57,175 nucleotides of DNA from Draconibacterium orientale (GTDB lineage Bacteria > Bacteroidota > Bacteroidia > Bacteroidales > Prolixibacteraceae), in contig DYSZ01000003.1 in NCBI GenBank assembly GCA_020726265.1, positions 1 to 57,175 on the forward strand. Reading direction: 5' to 3'. Below the pieces are notes generated by a model. The model searched no databases and was not told the DNA's origin. It saw nothing but the letters and a program-made list of their open reading frames with translations. Of this stretch, positions 45,796-54,157 are shown in pieces (within the stretch, counting starts at the first letter, position 1; every line of letters begins with the position of its first letter). Position numbers and translations under genes: made by a program.

Positions 45796-46929
45796 ATGAA
45801 AATGAAGACTCAATCGAAAATATTCGCAATGGTTTTCAGCGCTGCTGTATTGATAACACTGGCATCGTGCGGCAACAAGAAACAAGCAGAAGAACCGGCA
45901 GCGGTGACCGATTCCTTAATTGTAGTTACAAAAACTCAGTTCGAAACCGAAAAAATGGCGCTTGGGACCGCATCGATGATGCCTTTTGACCAGGTGGTGA
46001 AATGCTATGGCAAAATCGTGGCGAAGTCAACCGGAATGGCAAAACTTAGCACACCTGTGGCCGGTATTGTACAGAAAATATATTGTTCAAACGGACAAAT
46101 GGTTGGCCGTGGACAGGTACTATTTGAACTTTCTGGCAACGATCTCATCGAAATTCAGCGCGATTTTACTGAGACATCGAGCATATTGAAAAAGGCTAAG
46201 TCGGAATTCGACAGGATGAAAGCGCTGTATTCCGAAAAAGTGGGAACCGAAAAGGAATATATTATGGCCGAAAGCGAATATAAGGCTGCTAATGCCCGTT
46301 ATGCAGCCCTTAAACTCAAAATTGAAGCGATGGGACTTGACGCTGCAAAAATTGATGAAGGTCAGTTTTTCAGTTCGTTTAAAATTGTTGCACCCATCAG
46401 CGGACAAATCTCGCAAATCAATCTTTCAATCGGGCAGTTTGCCGATCCGCAAAACTACCATGCCGAAATCATCGACTCAAAACAAATGCAACTTCAATTA
46501 GCTGTTTTCGAAAAAGAAGTAGGACAGCTGAAATCCGGACAGGTTGTAAACTTCAATCTTCTGAGCGAGACGACGCAAATGAGCGCAACACTTCAATCGG
46601 TGGGGAATATAGTCGATAACCAAACAAAAACAGTTGCCTGCTATGCTTCACTTGCAGCAACAGAAAAGCTGCTTGTAAACAATGCCTTTACTGAGGCAAA
46701 CATCATTATTGGCACCGACACTCTGAATGCCGTTCCTTCAGAAGCAATGATGAAAACCGAGAACGAGTTTTTTGTATTGAAATTGGCCAGGCAAGATGCC
46801 GAAAATTACTATTTTGAAAAAATAAAGGTGGAACCCGGACAAACAAACAGGACGTACACTGAAGTAAAAAACATACAGAGTGCTGAAAAACTGCTTGTTT
46901 CGGGAATTTATAATCTGGTGATTGAATAG
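45796..46929 (+). CDS. RND efflux periplasmic adaptor (CzcB/CusB-like) lipoprotein
   Basis: A 377-residue membrane-fusion protein with lipobox LASC (Cys about 24), which anchors it in the inner membrane. It has a split lipoyl domain (about 80-110, GIVQKIYCSNGQMVGRGQVL; then SFKIVAPISGQISQINLSIG), an alpha hairpin (about 110-185) and beta-barrel domains to the end. It begins 5 bases after the pump gene, so the pair forms one operon and the adaptor bridges the pump to its own fused channel. The protein has neither the N-terminal metal-binding CusF-like domain nor His-rich stretches. Substrate set by the pump; likely divalent heavy metals. Confidence 0.9.
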   Translation: MKMKTQSKIFAMVFSAAVLITLASCGNKKQAEEPAAVTDSLIVVTKTQFETEKMALGTASMMPFDQVVKCYGKIVAKSTGMAKLSTPVAGIVQKIYCSNGQMVGRGQVLFELSGNDLIEIQRDFTETSSILKKAKSEFDRMKALYSEKVGTEKEYIMAESEYKAANARYAALKLKIEAMGLDAAKIDEGQFFSSFKIVAPISGQISQINLSIGQFADPQNYHAEIIDSKQMQLQLAVFEKEVGQLKSGQVVNFNLLSETTQMSATLQSVGNIVDNQTKTVACYASLAATEKLLVNNAFTEANIIIGTDTLNAVPSEAMMKTENEFFVLKLARQDAENYYFEKIKVEPGQTNRTYTEVKNIQSAEKLLVSGIYNLVIE

Positions 46930-46982
46930 CGACCGCTTCCCAAAATAACTAATGTGAAAAATAAAATGCCATATTTCAATTT

Positions 46983-47085
46983 CTTTACTCACCCCGAGTT
47001 TACCCGATGTAAATCGGGTGAACTCTGCCCCTCTCTTTATAAAGAGAGGGGAAAAGCCACCTTGAGATGGCTTGGTGTGAGTGAA
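46983..47085. repeat. Composite hairpin element (MITE-like)
   Basis: An outer imperfect inverted pair CTTTACTCACCCC (46983-46995) and GGTGTGAGTGAAG (47073-47085) encloses ACCCGAT/ATCGGGT (hairpin at about 47002-47019), a perfect 24-base palindrome of the CCCCTCTC...GAGAGGGG kind (47028-47051) and GCCACCTTGAGATGGC (47056-47071). No protein is likely here. Similar CCCTCTC-type hairpins are frequent between Bacteroidota genes. It lies between the tails of convergent genes. Confidence 0.6.
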
Positions 47086-47188
47086 GAAAAATACGACAAT
47101 AAATACATCTCATCACTTATTATAAACCGGGATTTAAAAATACTGTCGAATAAAGGCTTTATTGGTCTATTCTCGCATTCACGCATTC

Positions 47189-48088
47189 TTATGCATTTCG
47201 AGGCTGAATAATGGAAAGTTTTTGCGGTTCGATTGAAATTTCTGCAGGATATTTGATTTTTCCCGGTTCACCATCAAAATGATAAATACCGGATTCGGCC
47301 GAGTGAATCACAACCCTTTTTGCTTTGTAATTATCTACAAACGGCAATTTTGAAATGTAGCCGGCAAAAAGCCCGATACCAAAAACCGGCAAAAGTATTT
47401 TCGGAAAAGGTTTTACCACAACCACATCAATTAACCCGTCGGAAATATCAGCATTTGGAGCAATAAAAGCATTGTTGCCGAATTGCCGGGCATTGGCAAA
47501 AGTGACCAGAAAAACAGGTTCATCAATCAAATGGCCGTCCACTTCCATTTTCACCTGAAACGGCTTGAAAGAAAGGCTTTCTGAAATGGTAATCTGAATA
47601 TATCGCCATAATCCGCGTTTGTGTGCCTTTGCCATGTGGTCGGCCACCCTGGCATCGAAGCCAAGACCAGCAGTACACAAATAATGTTGTTCGTTTACCG
47701 CGCAAACATCAATTGTTTTTTGTTTTCCATCAATCAGTGTCTGCACGCTTTTTTTGAGTGACATGGGTATTCCAAGTTCACGAGCAAGGCCATTCCCTGA
47801 ACCACGAGGAATAATTCCCATGGTCATTTCGGTACCGGCAAGGCTTCGGGCAACTTCGTTAACAGTTCCGTCGCCACCCACAGCCACAATCAGATCGAAT
47901 CCCGAATGAGCCGCATTCAGCGCCAGTTCCGAAGCATGGCCGCGGTGATTGGTGTAGGCATATTCAATTTCGATATTGGCACTTTGGAGACCTGAAACCA
48001 ACTGGTACACCTCGTTTGTGTGTTTTCGCTTGTGCCCCGCAAACTTGTTAATGATGATGAATATTTTCTTGCGCTTTTTTTCGGTCAT
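47189..48088 (-). CDS. Diacylglycerol/lipid kinase family protein
   Basis: A 299-residue soluble lipid kinase of the DagK/YegS fold. The nucleotide motif GGDGTVNEVARSL is at about residues 71-83, and PRGSGNGLARELGIP at about 94-108 forms the second conserved loop. The C-terminal beta domain has GLGFDARVADHM and DISDGLIDVVVVKPF. The enzyme phosphorylates diacylglycerol or a related lipid. Bacteroidota make sphingolipids, so a sphingoid-base or ceramide kinase is possible, but nothing in the sequence decides this. Single-gene transcript with a candidate -7 box at 48118. Confidence 0.88.
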   Translation of the reverse strand: MTEKKRKKIFIIINKFAGHKRKHTNEVYQLVSGLQSANIEIEYAYTNHRGHASELALNAAHSGFDLIVAVGGDGTVNEVARSLAGTEMTMGIIPRGSGNGLARELGIPMSLKKSVQTLIDGKQKTIDVCAVNEQHYLCTAGLGFDARVADHMAKAHKRGLWRYIQITISESLSFKPFQVKMEVDGHLIDEPVFLVTFANARQFGNNAFIAPNADISDGLIDVVVVKPFPKILLPVFGIGLFAGYISKLPFVDNYKAKRVVIHSAESGIYHFDGEPGKIKYPAEISIEPQKLSIIQPRNA

Positions 48089-48117
48089 GCTGTTACCCGT
48101 TTAAAATGAAAACCGTG

Positions 48118-48125
48118 CAAAACTA
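48118..48125 (-). promoter_or_regulatory. Candidate -7 box for the lipid kinase gene
   Basis: On the minus strand TAGTTTTG fits TAnnTTTG and lies 29 bases upstream of the start at 48088. No -33 element at the right distance. Confidence 0.4.
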
Positions 48126-48299
48126 TAAACATTTATTCCAAAAAATACTTCGATTTTAAAGCCACAACAAATTTCTGAAGTTTACCAATATGCTGTTTCC
48201 GATGGCCGTTTCTGTTGTTCCGGCATGGCTAACAAAAGCATTTCTCACTTTTCCGGGCAAAATATTGTAAAGGCAATACAGATAAATAACAAAACCTGT

Positions 48300-49307
48300 T
48301 CATTCAGAATTCAGCATTCCCAACCGTTCGTTATAATGAGACAGGTACTGCTCTTTTGTAGCTTCATCAAGAAACGATTTAATTACTAAATTTTCAACCT
48401 CACCCTGTTTTTTCAGGAAAGGGTCAAGTAGTTTATCCACCCTGTTTTCTGTTATTCCTGTTTTTTTCCCAAATTCAATAAAATCCTCTTTGCAAGGATG
48501 GTGGTGTGAATTTTTAATACGACATCCAGACCAATACCATTCTTTAAACAGCTCGTCGTTCAAAGCAAAAAAACCATCTTCATCAACGTGTATCCGGGTA
48601 TCCATCAGGTCGTATGCCGGGCTTAGAATAGAGTCGCCATTTGCAGTTTCCAGCAAGGAGAAATTTTTTAAATGGGCATCGCCATTTGAGAAAAGGAAGT
48701 TAAAAACAACCAGGTTGAAGAACTTTTCCATTTCAATTTTCCAGGGGCCAACGTGCTTTTTAATCAATTCGGCAACACCTTCGTAAGAATATTCATACTT
48801 GAAATTAGCACCTGCATTTTCTTCTGTTTTTCCGGCCAACGAAGCAAAATCTTCTATACCTAATCTTGCGCCATTTGTATCAATGTCAAAGCGTTTGGTA
48901 AGATATGCTGCTTCATCATTGTTGAAAAATACTAATCCATTTACAGCAGTCGGAATGTGATATACCTGACTTGCAATTTGCATGGTAACATGTTCGTTTG
49001 CCGGAGCCATAGCGGTTTTCCGAAGGCCATGAGGTTTTGGTTTGAGTATGTAGGAACCCCGTTCGCTACCAATGGTTAAACGGAGACTGTATTTTTCAAG
49101 CAAAACCGAATATTTTTCCTGAGCTCCGGAAATCGAAATTCTCTTTCTGTTTTGAATAAATTTATCATGGTCATCACCATCCGTTTCAGGAGCGTTATAG
49201 GCTAATATATGACTTACCTTTCGTGAGGTAAACATCCTGCGCAAAAACAGAGGACTATACGAAGAATATCCTTCAGTCAGTAATCCCGGACAATTTTTGA
49301 TTTCCAT
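48300..49307 (-). CDS. HipT-like serine/threonine kinase toxin
   Basis: A 335-residue HipA-type kinase without the N-terminal subdomain of HipA, which is supplied separately by the small gene upstream. The Gly-rich loop is RISISGAQEKYSVLL, with the S58-I59-S60 pair found as autophosphorylation sites in E. coli HipT. Catalytic elements are SNGDAHLKNFSLL (D210) and SPAYDLMDTRI (D233, the DFG-like metal binder); NEHVTMQIASQVYHIPTA is the conserved helix. Start: ATG at 49307 is preferred; an in-frame TTG at 49316, directly behind the hipS stop, is the alternative. HipT phosphorylates TrpS in E. coli; the target here is unknown. All catalytic residues are intact. Confidence 0.85.
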   Translation of the reverse strand: MEIKNCPGLLTEGYSSYSPLFLRRMFTSRKVSHILAYNAPETDGDDHDKFIQNRKRISISGAQEKYSVLLEKYSLRLTIGSERGSYILKPKPHGLRKTAMAPANEHVTMQIASQVYHIPTAVNGLVFFNNDEAAYLTKRFDIDTNGARLGIEDFASLAGKTEENAGANFKYEYSYEGVAELIKKHVGPWKIEMEKFFNLVVFNFLFSNGDAHLKNFSLLETANGDSILSPAYDLMDTRIHVDEDGFFALNDELFKEWYWSGCRIKNSHHHPCKEDFIEFGKKTGITENRVDKLLDPFLKKQGEVENLVIKSFLDEATKEQYLSHYNERLGMLNSE

Positions 49308-49316
49308 AATCTTCAA

Positions 49317-49640
49317 TTAAAAGATTGGCTTGATGGTTATTGCGCCAATGGTATCGTATTGGGCTGTAGCCAATAACAGGCCAAAAAAATCGTTTTCATC
49401 AATTTTTAATTGCCTTTGTTGTACCGTTCTGTTTGCACCTTCGGATAACAAATTACAGAAAAAGGGAAATAAATACTCCGAAGTGTGTACCATTTGATTC
49501 TTTGGCAAAGTCAAACTTATTGACGGTTTTGAATCATCGGCGAAATACACTGAATCGTATTTAAACTCATAAGTACGGTTGTTGCTTTCGGTCAGCAAAC
49601 CGGCTAAGATACCTTTACAATAAACTTCGGCACTTCTCAT
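49317..49640 (-). CDS. HipS-like protein (HipA N-terminal subdomain)
   Basis: A 107-residue protein corresponding to the N-terminal subdomain of HipA: EVYCKGILAGLLTESNNRTY (VxxxGxxxGxL opening), then SKPSISLTLPKNQMVH and FPFFCNLLSEGANR at about 57-69, the signature of that region. In HipBST systems this piece acts as the antitoxin that inhibits HipT by occupying its active site. It overlaps hipB by 4 bases and is followed directly by hipT, giving the order hipB-hipS-hipT. The sequence supports the HipS assignment by layout and homology to HipA, not by any experiment on this family. Confidence 0.83.
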   Translation of the reverse strand: MRSAEVYCKGILAGLLTESNNRTYEFKYDSVYFADDSKPSISLTLPKNQMVHTSEYLFPFFCNLLSEGANRTVQQRQLKIDENDFFGLLLATAQYDTIGAITIKPIF

Positions 49641-49849
49641 TTACCATTGATTTTTACTTCCAGTTTTATTTCCAGTCCTAATACGTTGGCAATTATTTGC
49701 AAATTTTTTAAAGTGATATTCCCCTTGCCACTTTCGAACCTTTTTAATGTTGCAATTCCAACTCCTGTGAGTTCAGCCAAATACTCCTGATTTACGGCCA
49801 GAACATCTTTTCTGGCCTTTATTGATTTTACAATCTCTTCGTTTGTCAT
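49637..49849 (-). CDS. HipB-like helix-turn-helix regulator
   Basis: A 70-residue DNA-binding protein with an XRE/HipB helix-turn-helix over about residues 5-62 (TNEEIVKSIKARKDVLAVN, LAELTGVGIATLKRFESGKG, TLKNLQIIANVLGLEI). It is the first gene of the hip operon and probably represses it, together with HipS and HipT. Two operator-like palindromes lie 18-96 bases upstream of its start. The length matches HipB without its C-terminal extension. The 4-base overlap (ATGA) with hipS fixes the frame of the latter. Confidence 0.85.
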   Translation of the reverse strand: MTNEEIVKSIKARKDVLAVNQEYLAELTGVGIATLKRFESGKGNITLKNLQIIANVLGLEIKLEVKINGK

Positions 49850-49866
49850 TTTTCGAAAATTATTTC

Positions 49867-49884
49867 AGTATCACAAATGATACT
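49867..49884. promoter_or_regulatory. Candidate HipB operator 1
   Basis: AGTATCACAAATGATACT: 6-base arms, 6-base spacer, perfect symmetry. It starts 18 bases upstream of the hipB ATG (49849). Layout resembles the E. coli hip operators (TATCC, N8, GGATA), though with other arms. Confidence 0.65.
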
Positions 49885-49927
49885 TACGATTAAAATTACA
49901 ATATATTTCATGAACAAACAAATAAAA

Positions 49928-49945
49928 GGCATCATAAACGATACC
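49928..49945. promoter_or_regulatory. Candidate HipB operator 2
   Basis: GGCATCATAAACGATACC has the same 6-6-6 layout as operator 1 and shares ATC and GAT at matching positions, with one arm mismatch. The two centres are 61 bases apart, about six helical turns, so the two could be looped. Confidence 0.55.
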
Positions 49946-50002
49946 TTTCTGTGATTTTTGATAAAAGAACGGCTCCATGTCTCATCTCTCAAATCTCATC
50001 TC

Positions 50003-51376
50003 TTACTTTCTGCTCATTTCAGCAAAATACTTGTAAAACAACGGGATTGTGCGGATTCCATTGTAGAACTGATCGAGTGGATAGTTTTCGTTAGGCGAGT
50101 GAATGGCATCAGCTTCGAGGCCAAAACCCATCAATACTGATTTTATTCCGAGCACTTCCTCGAAAGTAGAAATAATAGGAATACTTCCGCCTGAACGCAC
50201 TGGCACAGGCCGCTTTCCATACACGTCAGTGTAAGCTTTTTCAGCAGCTTTGTACGCCGGAAAATCAATGGGGCAAACATATCCCTGACCACCATGAAGC
50301 GAAGAAACTTCTACTTTTACAGTTTTTGGCGCAATGCTTTCGAAATGCGATTTAAACAAATCGGCAATTTTGTGGTGATCCTGGTTGGGCACCAAACGGC
50401 ACGAAATTTTTGCAAATGCTTTTGATGGCAAAACTGTTTTTGCGCCTTCGCCTGTGTAACCACCCCAGATTCCGCACACATCAAAAGTCGGGCGGATGCC
50501 GGTGCGTTCGGTGGTCGAATAGCTAACTTCACCAGCCACTTCTTCAAGATTGAGTGCTTCCTTATATTTTTCAAGATTAAACGGTGCACGTCCCAACAAC
50601 TCGCGTTCTTCAGCCGAAACTTCGATTACATCGTCGTAAAATCCGGGGATTGTAATCTTTCCGTTTTCGTCAAGCATTTTATCAATCATTGAGCAAAGTA
50701 CGTTAACCGGGTTAGCCACAGCACCGCCAAAAAGTCCTGAATGTAAATCGCGCGACGGGCCAGTAACTTCAACCTGCCAATAGGCTAATCCCCGCAAACC
50801 TGTGGTTATCGATGGTATATCGGGCGCAATCATTGACGTATCGGAAACAAGAATTACATCGGCTTTGAGCATTTCCTTGTTTTGAGAGCACCATTTCCCG
50901 AGATTGGGCGAGCCAATTTCCTCTTCGCCTTCAACCATGAATTTCACGTTGCAGGGCAGCGTGTTTGTTTTTATCATCAGTTCGAAAGCCTTGGCGTGCA
51001 TCATACTTTGACCTTTATCATCGTCGGCACCGCGTGCCCATATTTTCCCATCACGTATTTCAGGCTGAAACGGGTCAGAAATCCACTTTTCAATGGGATC
51101 CACAGGCATCACGTCCATGTGAGCATAAATAAGCACCGTTGGCAATTTTGGGTCGATTAATTTTTCGCCATAAGTAACGGGGTTTCCTTCGGTTTCAAAA
51201 ACTTCAGCTTTATCGGCACCAGCTTCCAGCAGCGTTTTTTTCCAATATTCAGCCGCCCGGTACATTTCGGGTTTATTCTCTTTTAGCGAACTGATAGAGG
51301 GAATTCGAATCAGTCCAAACAAATCTTCAAGAAAGCGTTCTTTATTCGTTTCAATGTAATTGTTAATGTATTCCAT
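50003..51376 (-). CDS. M20-family dipeptidase
   Basis: A 457-residue zinc peptidase of the M20 family (the dipeptidase/carnosinase type). Metal and catalytic motifs are present: TVLIYAHMDVMPVDP (His and Asp), ARGADDDKGQS (bridging Asp), FMVEGEEEIGSPN (catalytic Glu then metal Glu), VLVSDTSM and, near the end, MGFGLEADAIHSPNENY (last His). Between them lies the dimerisation domain (about 190-340, starting GLRGLAYWQVEVTGPSRDLH). There is no signal peptide, so it acts in the cytoplasm on imported peptides. Single gene; start is the only ATG before MEYINNYIETNKER. Confidence 0.92.
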   Translation of the reverse strand: MEYINNYIETNKERFLEDLFGLIRIPSISSLKENKPEMYRAAEYWKKTLLEAGADKAEVFETEGNPVTYGEKLIDPKLPTVLIYAHMDVMPVDPIEKWISDPFQPEIRDGKIWARGADDDKGQSMMHAKAFELMIKTNTLPCNVKFMVEGEEEIGSPNLGKWCSQNKEMLKADVILVSDTSMIAPDIPSITTGLRGLAYWQVEVTGPSRDLHSGLFGGAVANPVNVLCSMIDKMLDENGKITIPGFYDDVIEVSAEERELLGRAPFNLEKYKEALNLEEVAGEVSYSTTERTGIRPTFDVCGIWGGYTGEGAKTVLPSKAFAKISCRLVPNQDHHKIADLFKSHFESIAPKTVKVEVSSLHGGQGYVCPIDFPAYKAAEKAYTDVYGKRPVPVRSGGSIPIISTFEEVLGIKSVLMGFGLEADAIHSPNENYPLDQFYNGIRTIPLFYKYFAEMSRK

Positions 51377-51458
51377 GACATTTAAAAAATTAAGTTTTAA
51401 GGAGGAAAAAATACTGTTTTTAACCGAATTACCAAAGATTTATTTTCAGCCTGAGCAT

Positions 51459-51495
51459 AAAAAAAGGGACAACCCGTTGGTAAACGAACTGCCCC
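51459..51495 (-). terminator. Terminator after the OmpA/TPR lipoprotein gene
   Basis: On the minus strand GGGGCAGTTCGTT pairs with AACGGGTTGTCCC (several G-U pairs, loop TACC), followed by seven T. It lies 22 bases past the stop at 51518. Confidence 0.75.
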
Positions 51496-51517
51496 TGAAT
51501 TATAATCGAATGGTTTT

Positions 51518-53269
51518 TTACCTGGTGATTTCCACAAATTTCGGATTTTCGAAATAGCGGGCAAATTCCATGTCGTTGCGTGCTTTGGCTTTCATTTCAG
51601 GATTAATGGTACAAGCTTTCTGCAAACTTTCGAACAACAGGTTTTCTTTGGCAGTACGTGCGCCAATTACAGCTTTCAGGTATTCTTTCATAAAGCAATC
51701 GGGTTTGTCGAATGCTTCCAAATCCTGCAAAGCGCCGTTGTTATTACCTGTCATCATTTTGGCTAAAGCCGAATTTACATCTTCGTCTTTCACAAAATAT
51801 TTTGCCGCTTTGTCGTATTCGCCTTTTTTCATGCTAACAATTCCGAGGTTGTAGTTTACTTCGTTACCTGCTCCGGCAGCAGCACCAAAAAGCGTTTCTG
51901 CTTTCTGCACGTCGCCTTCTTTTAAAGTTACGGCACCGAGGTTGTTTTTAACGATAGGTTCGTTATTCATCTGCGTTTCAGCCTTTTCGAACAATGGTTT
52001 TGCCTCGGCATATTTACCCTGTTTTACAAGAACATAACCAGCATTGTTCGAACCGCGCCAGTCGTTAGGATAAATTTTTATAAACGAGTTATAAATTGCA
52101 AGTTGCTCATCCAAACTTTCAAACAAAGTGGCTGCATAAAGCAATTCAGCCGGGTTGAGTGAAGCCGGATTCGACTTGGCCAGTTCTTTCAGTTCTTCGT
52201 CTGATTTACCAATTAAATCAACACTTGTAGTCATTTTTGCACGGCGCAGTTGTGGAAGAATTTCGTCGGTAACACCTGTAAAAGCTTCGCTCAGGTTTTT
52301 GATTTCACGCTCACGAACTTCCGGGTCGTTGTACATCGAAAGCACACGTAAAATTAGGTCTTTATCAGGAATGTTTGATTTTTCCATTAATGCTTTGAAA
52401 CCATCCCAGTCTTCGGGTGTGTATTTCGTTTTCAATTCAATATCGACACCAGATTCTTTTAATTTCTGTGCCAGAAATGCAGTTGACGATTCTTTGCGTT
52501 GTGCGGCAAGTTCGGTATTCAAATCGATGGTACCATCGGGTGATGCATATGCAGCAACTTCAACCCTTTTCAAATCTACTTTTTCGTCAGCGTTGGCTTT
52601 TTTTGTGAAATCCTCAAGATCGCGAACGTCCTTTGCAGCCACCTCTTCTTTGCGAACTTCTGCTTTATTAATCTGATAATGGATATCAGCCATCATTTCA
52701 TCAGGCACAATCCGTTGAAACGGGTCGATATTCGGGTCGTATTTCCCTGTTTTATTTTCTTCGCGGTTAATACCAAGAATTGGTTTTGGATAGTTGGCAA
52801 CCATTTCGCTGGTGGCAAGCACTCCGGTTGCAATTTTCTGCGGAGCGAAGTCAACTTTCTTTTTACCTTTCGATGCTGAAAGATTCATATACAGTTCCGA
52901 TTTAGCCATTTCAGGTTTATAGGCAAATCCGTCTTTGTACGAAACACTTCCACCCGCTTTATAATTCACAACCTTGTTGTTGGCTTTTACGCTTTCGCCC
53001 TGCACTGTGGCAAGATTCAACGAGGTTGTGCCATCGGCATATTTTAATACCGGAGTGGCTGTTACAGTGACTTTTTTGTTAAAATACTTGGCAGGATAAC
53101 GTGTATCGACTGAAAAATCAACTTTTCCGGCGTGGCTTTCCAAAACATCCGGTGTTACCCTGTACTGGATTTTGTCGGCATTTTTCTTCATTTTATTCAA
53201 TCCCGAACAGGACGATAAAATAACCACCACAGCTACCAGTAAAATTGCCTTAAGGTTCAGATAACTCAT
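51518..53269 (-). CDS. OmpA-like and TPR-repeat lipoprotein
   Basis: A 583-residue lipoprotein with lipobox LSSC (Cys about 21). The N-terminal 190 residues form an unrecognised beta-rich domain. Next is an OmpA-like stretch at about 185-280 (MADIHYQINKAEV, then RVEVAAYASPDGTIDLN and ELAAQRKESS), the fold that binds peptidoglycan, but the usual Asp and Arg pair is not clearly kept. Four to five TPR repeats follow from about 370 (NNAGYVLVKQGKYAEAKPLF, NLGAVTLKEGDVQKAETLFG, YNLGIVSMKKGEYDKAAKYF). It resembles a widespread Bacteroidota protein without a known role, perhaps an envelope-scaffold protein. Single gene with terminator at 51459 and a candidate -7 box at 53292. Confidence 0.82.
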   Translation of the reverse strand: MSYLNLKAILLVAVVVILSSCSGLNKMKKNADKIQYRVTPDVLESHAGKVDFSVDTRYPAKYFNKKVTVTATPVLKYADGTTSLNLATVQGESVKANNKVVNYKAGGSVSYKDGFAYKPEMAKSELYMNLSASKGKKKVDFAPQKIATGVLATSEMVANYPKPILGINREENKTGKYDPNIDPFQRIVPDEMMADIHYQINKAEVRKEEVAAKDVRDLEDFTKKANADEKVDLKRVEVAAYASPDGTIDLNTELAAQRKESSTAFLAQKLKESGVDIELKTKYTPEDWDGFKALMEKSNIPDKDLILRVLSMYNDPEVREREIKNLSEAFTGVTDEILPQLRRAKMTTSVDLIGKSDEELKELAKSNPASLNPAELLYAATLFESLDEQLAIYNSFIKIYPNDWRGSNNAGYVLVKQGKYAEAKPLFEKAETQMNNEPIVKNNLGAVTLKEGDVQKAETLFGAAAGAGNEVNYNLGIVSMKKGEYDKAAKYFVKDEDVNSALAKMMTGNNNGALQDLEAFDKPDCFMKEYLKAVIGARTAKENLLFESLQKACTINPEMKAKARNDMEFARYFENPKFVEITR

Positions 53270-53291
53270 AACACAAATTATTAGATAAATT

Positions 53292-53299
53292 CAAAATTA
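53292..53299 (-). promoter_or_regulatory. Candidate -7 box for the OmpA/TPR gene
   Basis: On the minus strand TAATTTTG fits TAnnTTTG 22 bases before the ATG at 53269. No -33 element identified. Confidence 0.35.
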
Positions 53300-53364
53300 G
53301 TTTTTAAAAATCAGTGCATAAAAATAAAAAGCTTTTTAAAAAAAAGGCAAAAAAAAAGAATGTT

Positions 53365-53997
53365 TTAACCCATAATTAACCTGTTCATCCCTAATTTATA
53401 TCCGGTCTGAAAAATAGCTGTTTTTAATTCCTGATATTTGTCAGAATCCACGACAAAATCGATTTTGCTAATATCGATAATTAAAATTGGGAACGCCGAA
53501 ATCTGTTTAAAAAAGCCAAAATATCCATTCCTGATTTTGTCGAGATAATCACCTGAAATATTCTGTTCATAACTACGTCCGCGATACTTTATATTTTGCA
53601 GGAGTTTGTCGGTGTCGGCATGTAAATAGACATATAAATCGGGTTTTGGCATCGATTCAAAAACGATATCGAAAATCTGCCTGAACAACCTGTACTCATC
53701 GTCTTTCAGCGTATTTTGTGCAAAAATTGCTGATTTGGCAAAAAAGTAATCGGCAATGGTAAACGACTGAAATAATTCAGGATTGAACACATCTTTTTTG
53801 ATTTGATTATACCTGTCGGCCAGAAAAGACAGCTCAAGCGGGAAAGAATACCGGTCGGGGTCGTTATAAAATTTGGGTAAAAACGGGTTATCGGCAAACT
53901 GTTCAAGTACAAGTTTTGCATTCATTTCCCCGGCTATCATTTTTGCCAGCGTAGTTTTTCCGACCCCAATATTTCCTTCAATTACCAAAAAACGCAT
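53365..53997 (-). CDS. Deoxynucleoside kinase
   Basis: A 210-residue P-loop kinase of the deoxynucleoside kinase family (dGK/dAK type), phosphorylating purine or pyrimidine deoxynucleosides for salvage. The P-loop GNIGVGKTT is at residues 8-16, the LEQFADNPFL and LADRYNQ segments form the substrate site, and RGRSYEQN at about 149-156 is the lid. The start ATG is the first codon before MRFLVIEGNIGVGKTT. It lies beyond the pnp terminator. With tdk at 24382 the organism salvages several deoxynucleosides. Confidence 0.88.
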   Translation of the reverse strand: MRFLVIEGNIGVGKTTLAKMIAGEMNAKLVLEQFADNPFLPKFYNDPDRYSFPLELSFLADRYNQIKKDVFNPELFQSFTIADYFFAKSAIFAQNTLKDDEYRLFRQIFDIVFESMPKPDLYVYLHADTDKLLQNIKYRGRSYEQNISGDYLDKIRNGYFGFFKQISAFPILIIDISKIDFVVDSDKYQELKTAIFQTGYKLGMNRLIMG

Positions 53998-54096
53998 AAA
54001 ATACTATTTATTACCACTTGAATATCTGCAATTTAAATTCCGAATCCCGTTAATTTTACGGTTTTTAAATGTAGAAATAATGAATGAGAGACAAAA

Positions 54097-54125
54097 AAAA
54101 ACCGTTCGGTAACCGAACGGTTTTT
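54097..54125 (-). terminator. Terminator after pnp
   Basis: A 14-bp perfect stem around ACCGTTCGGT (54101-54110) and ACCGAACGGT (54112-54121), extended by A/T pairs. On the minus strand it ends in a T run and lies 33 bases past the pnp stop. The symmetrical A/T flanks would let it work in both directions. Confidence 0.85.
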
Positions 54126-54157
54126 AAGTTATTTTATGAGATTAAAATAATTCTCAG

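Noticed and set aside
46954-47211. An 85-codon frame on the + strand
   Set aside because: It runs through the hairpin element and into the lipid kinase gene and shows no protein-like conservation.
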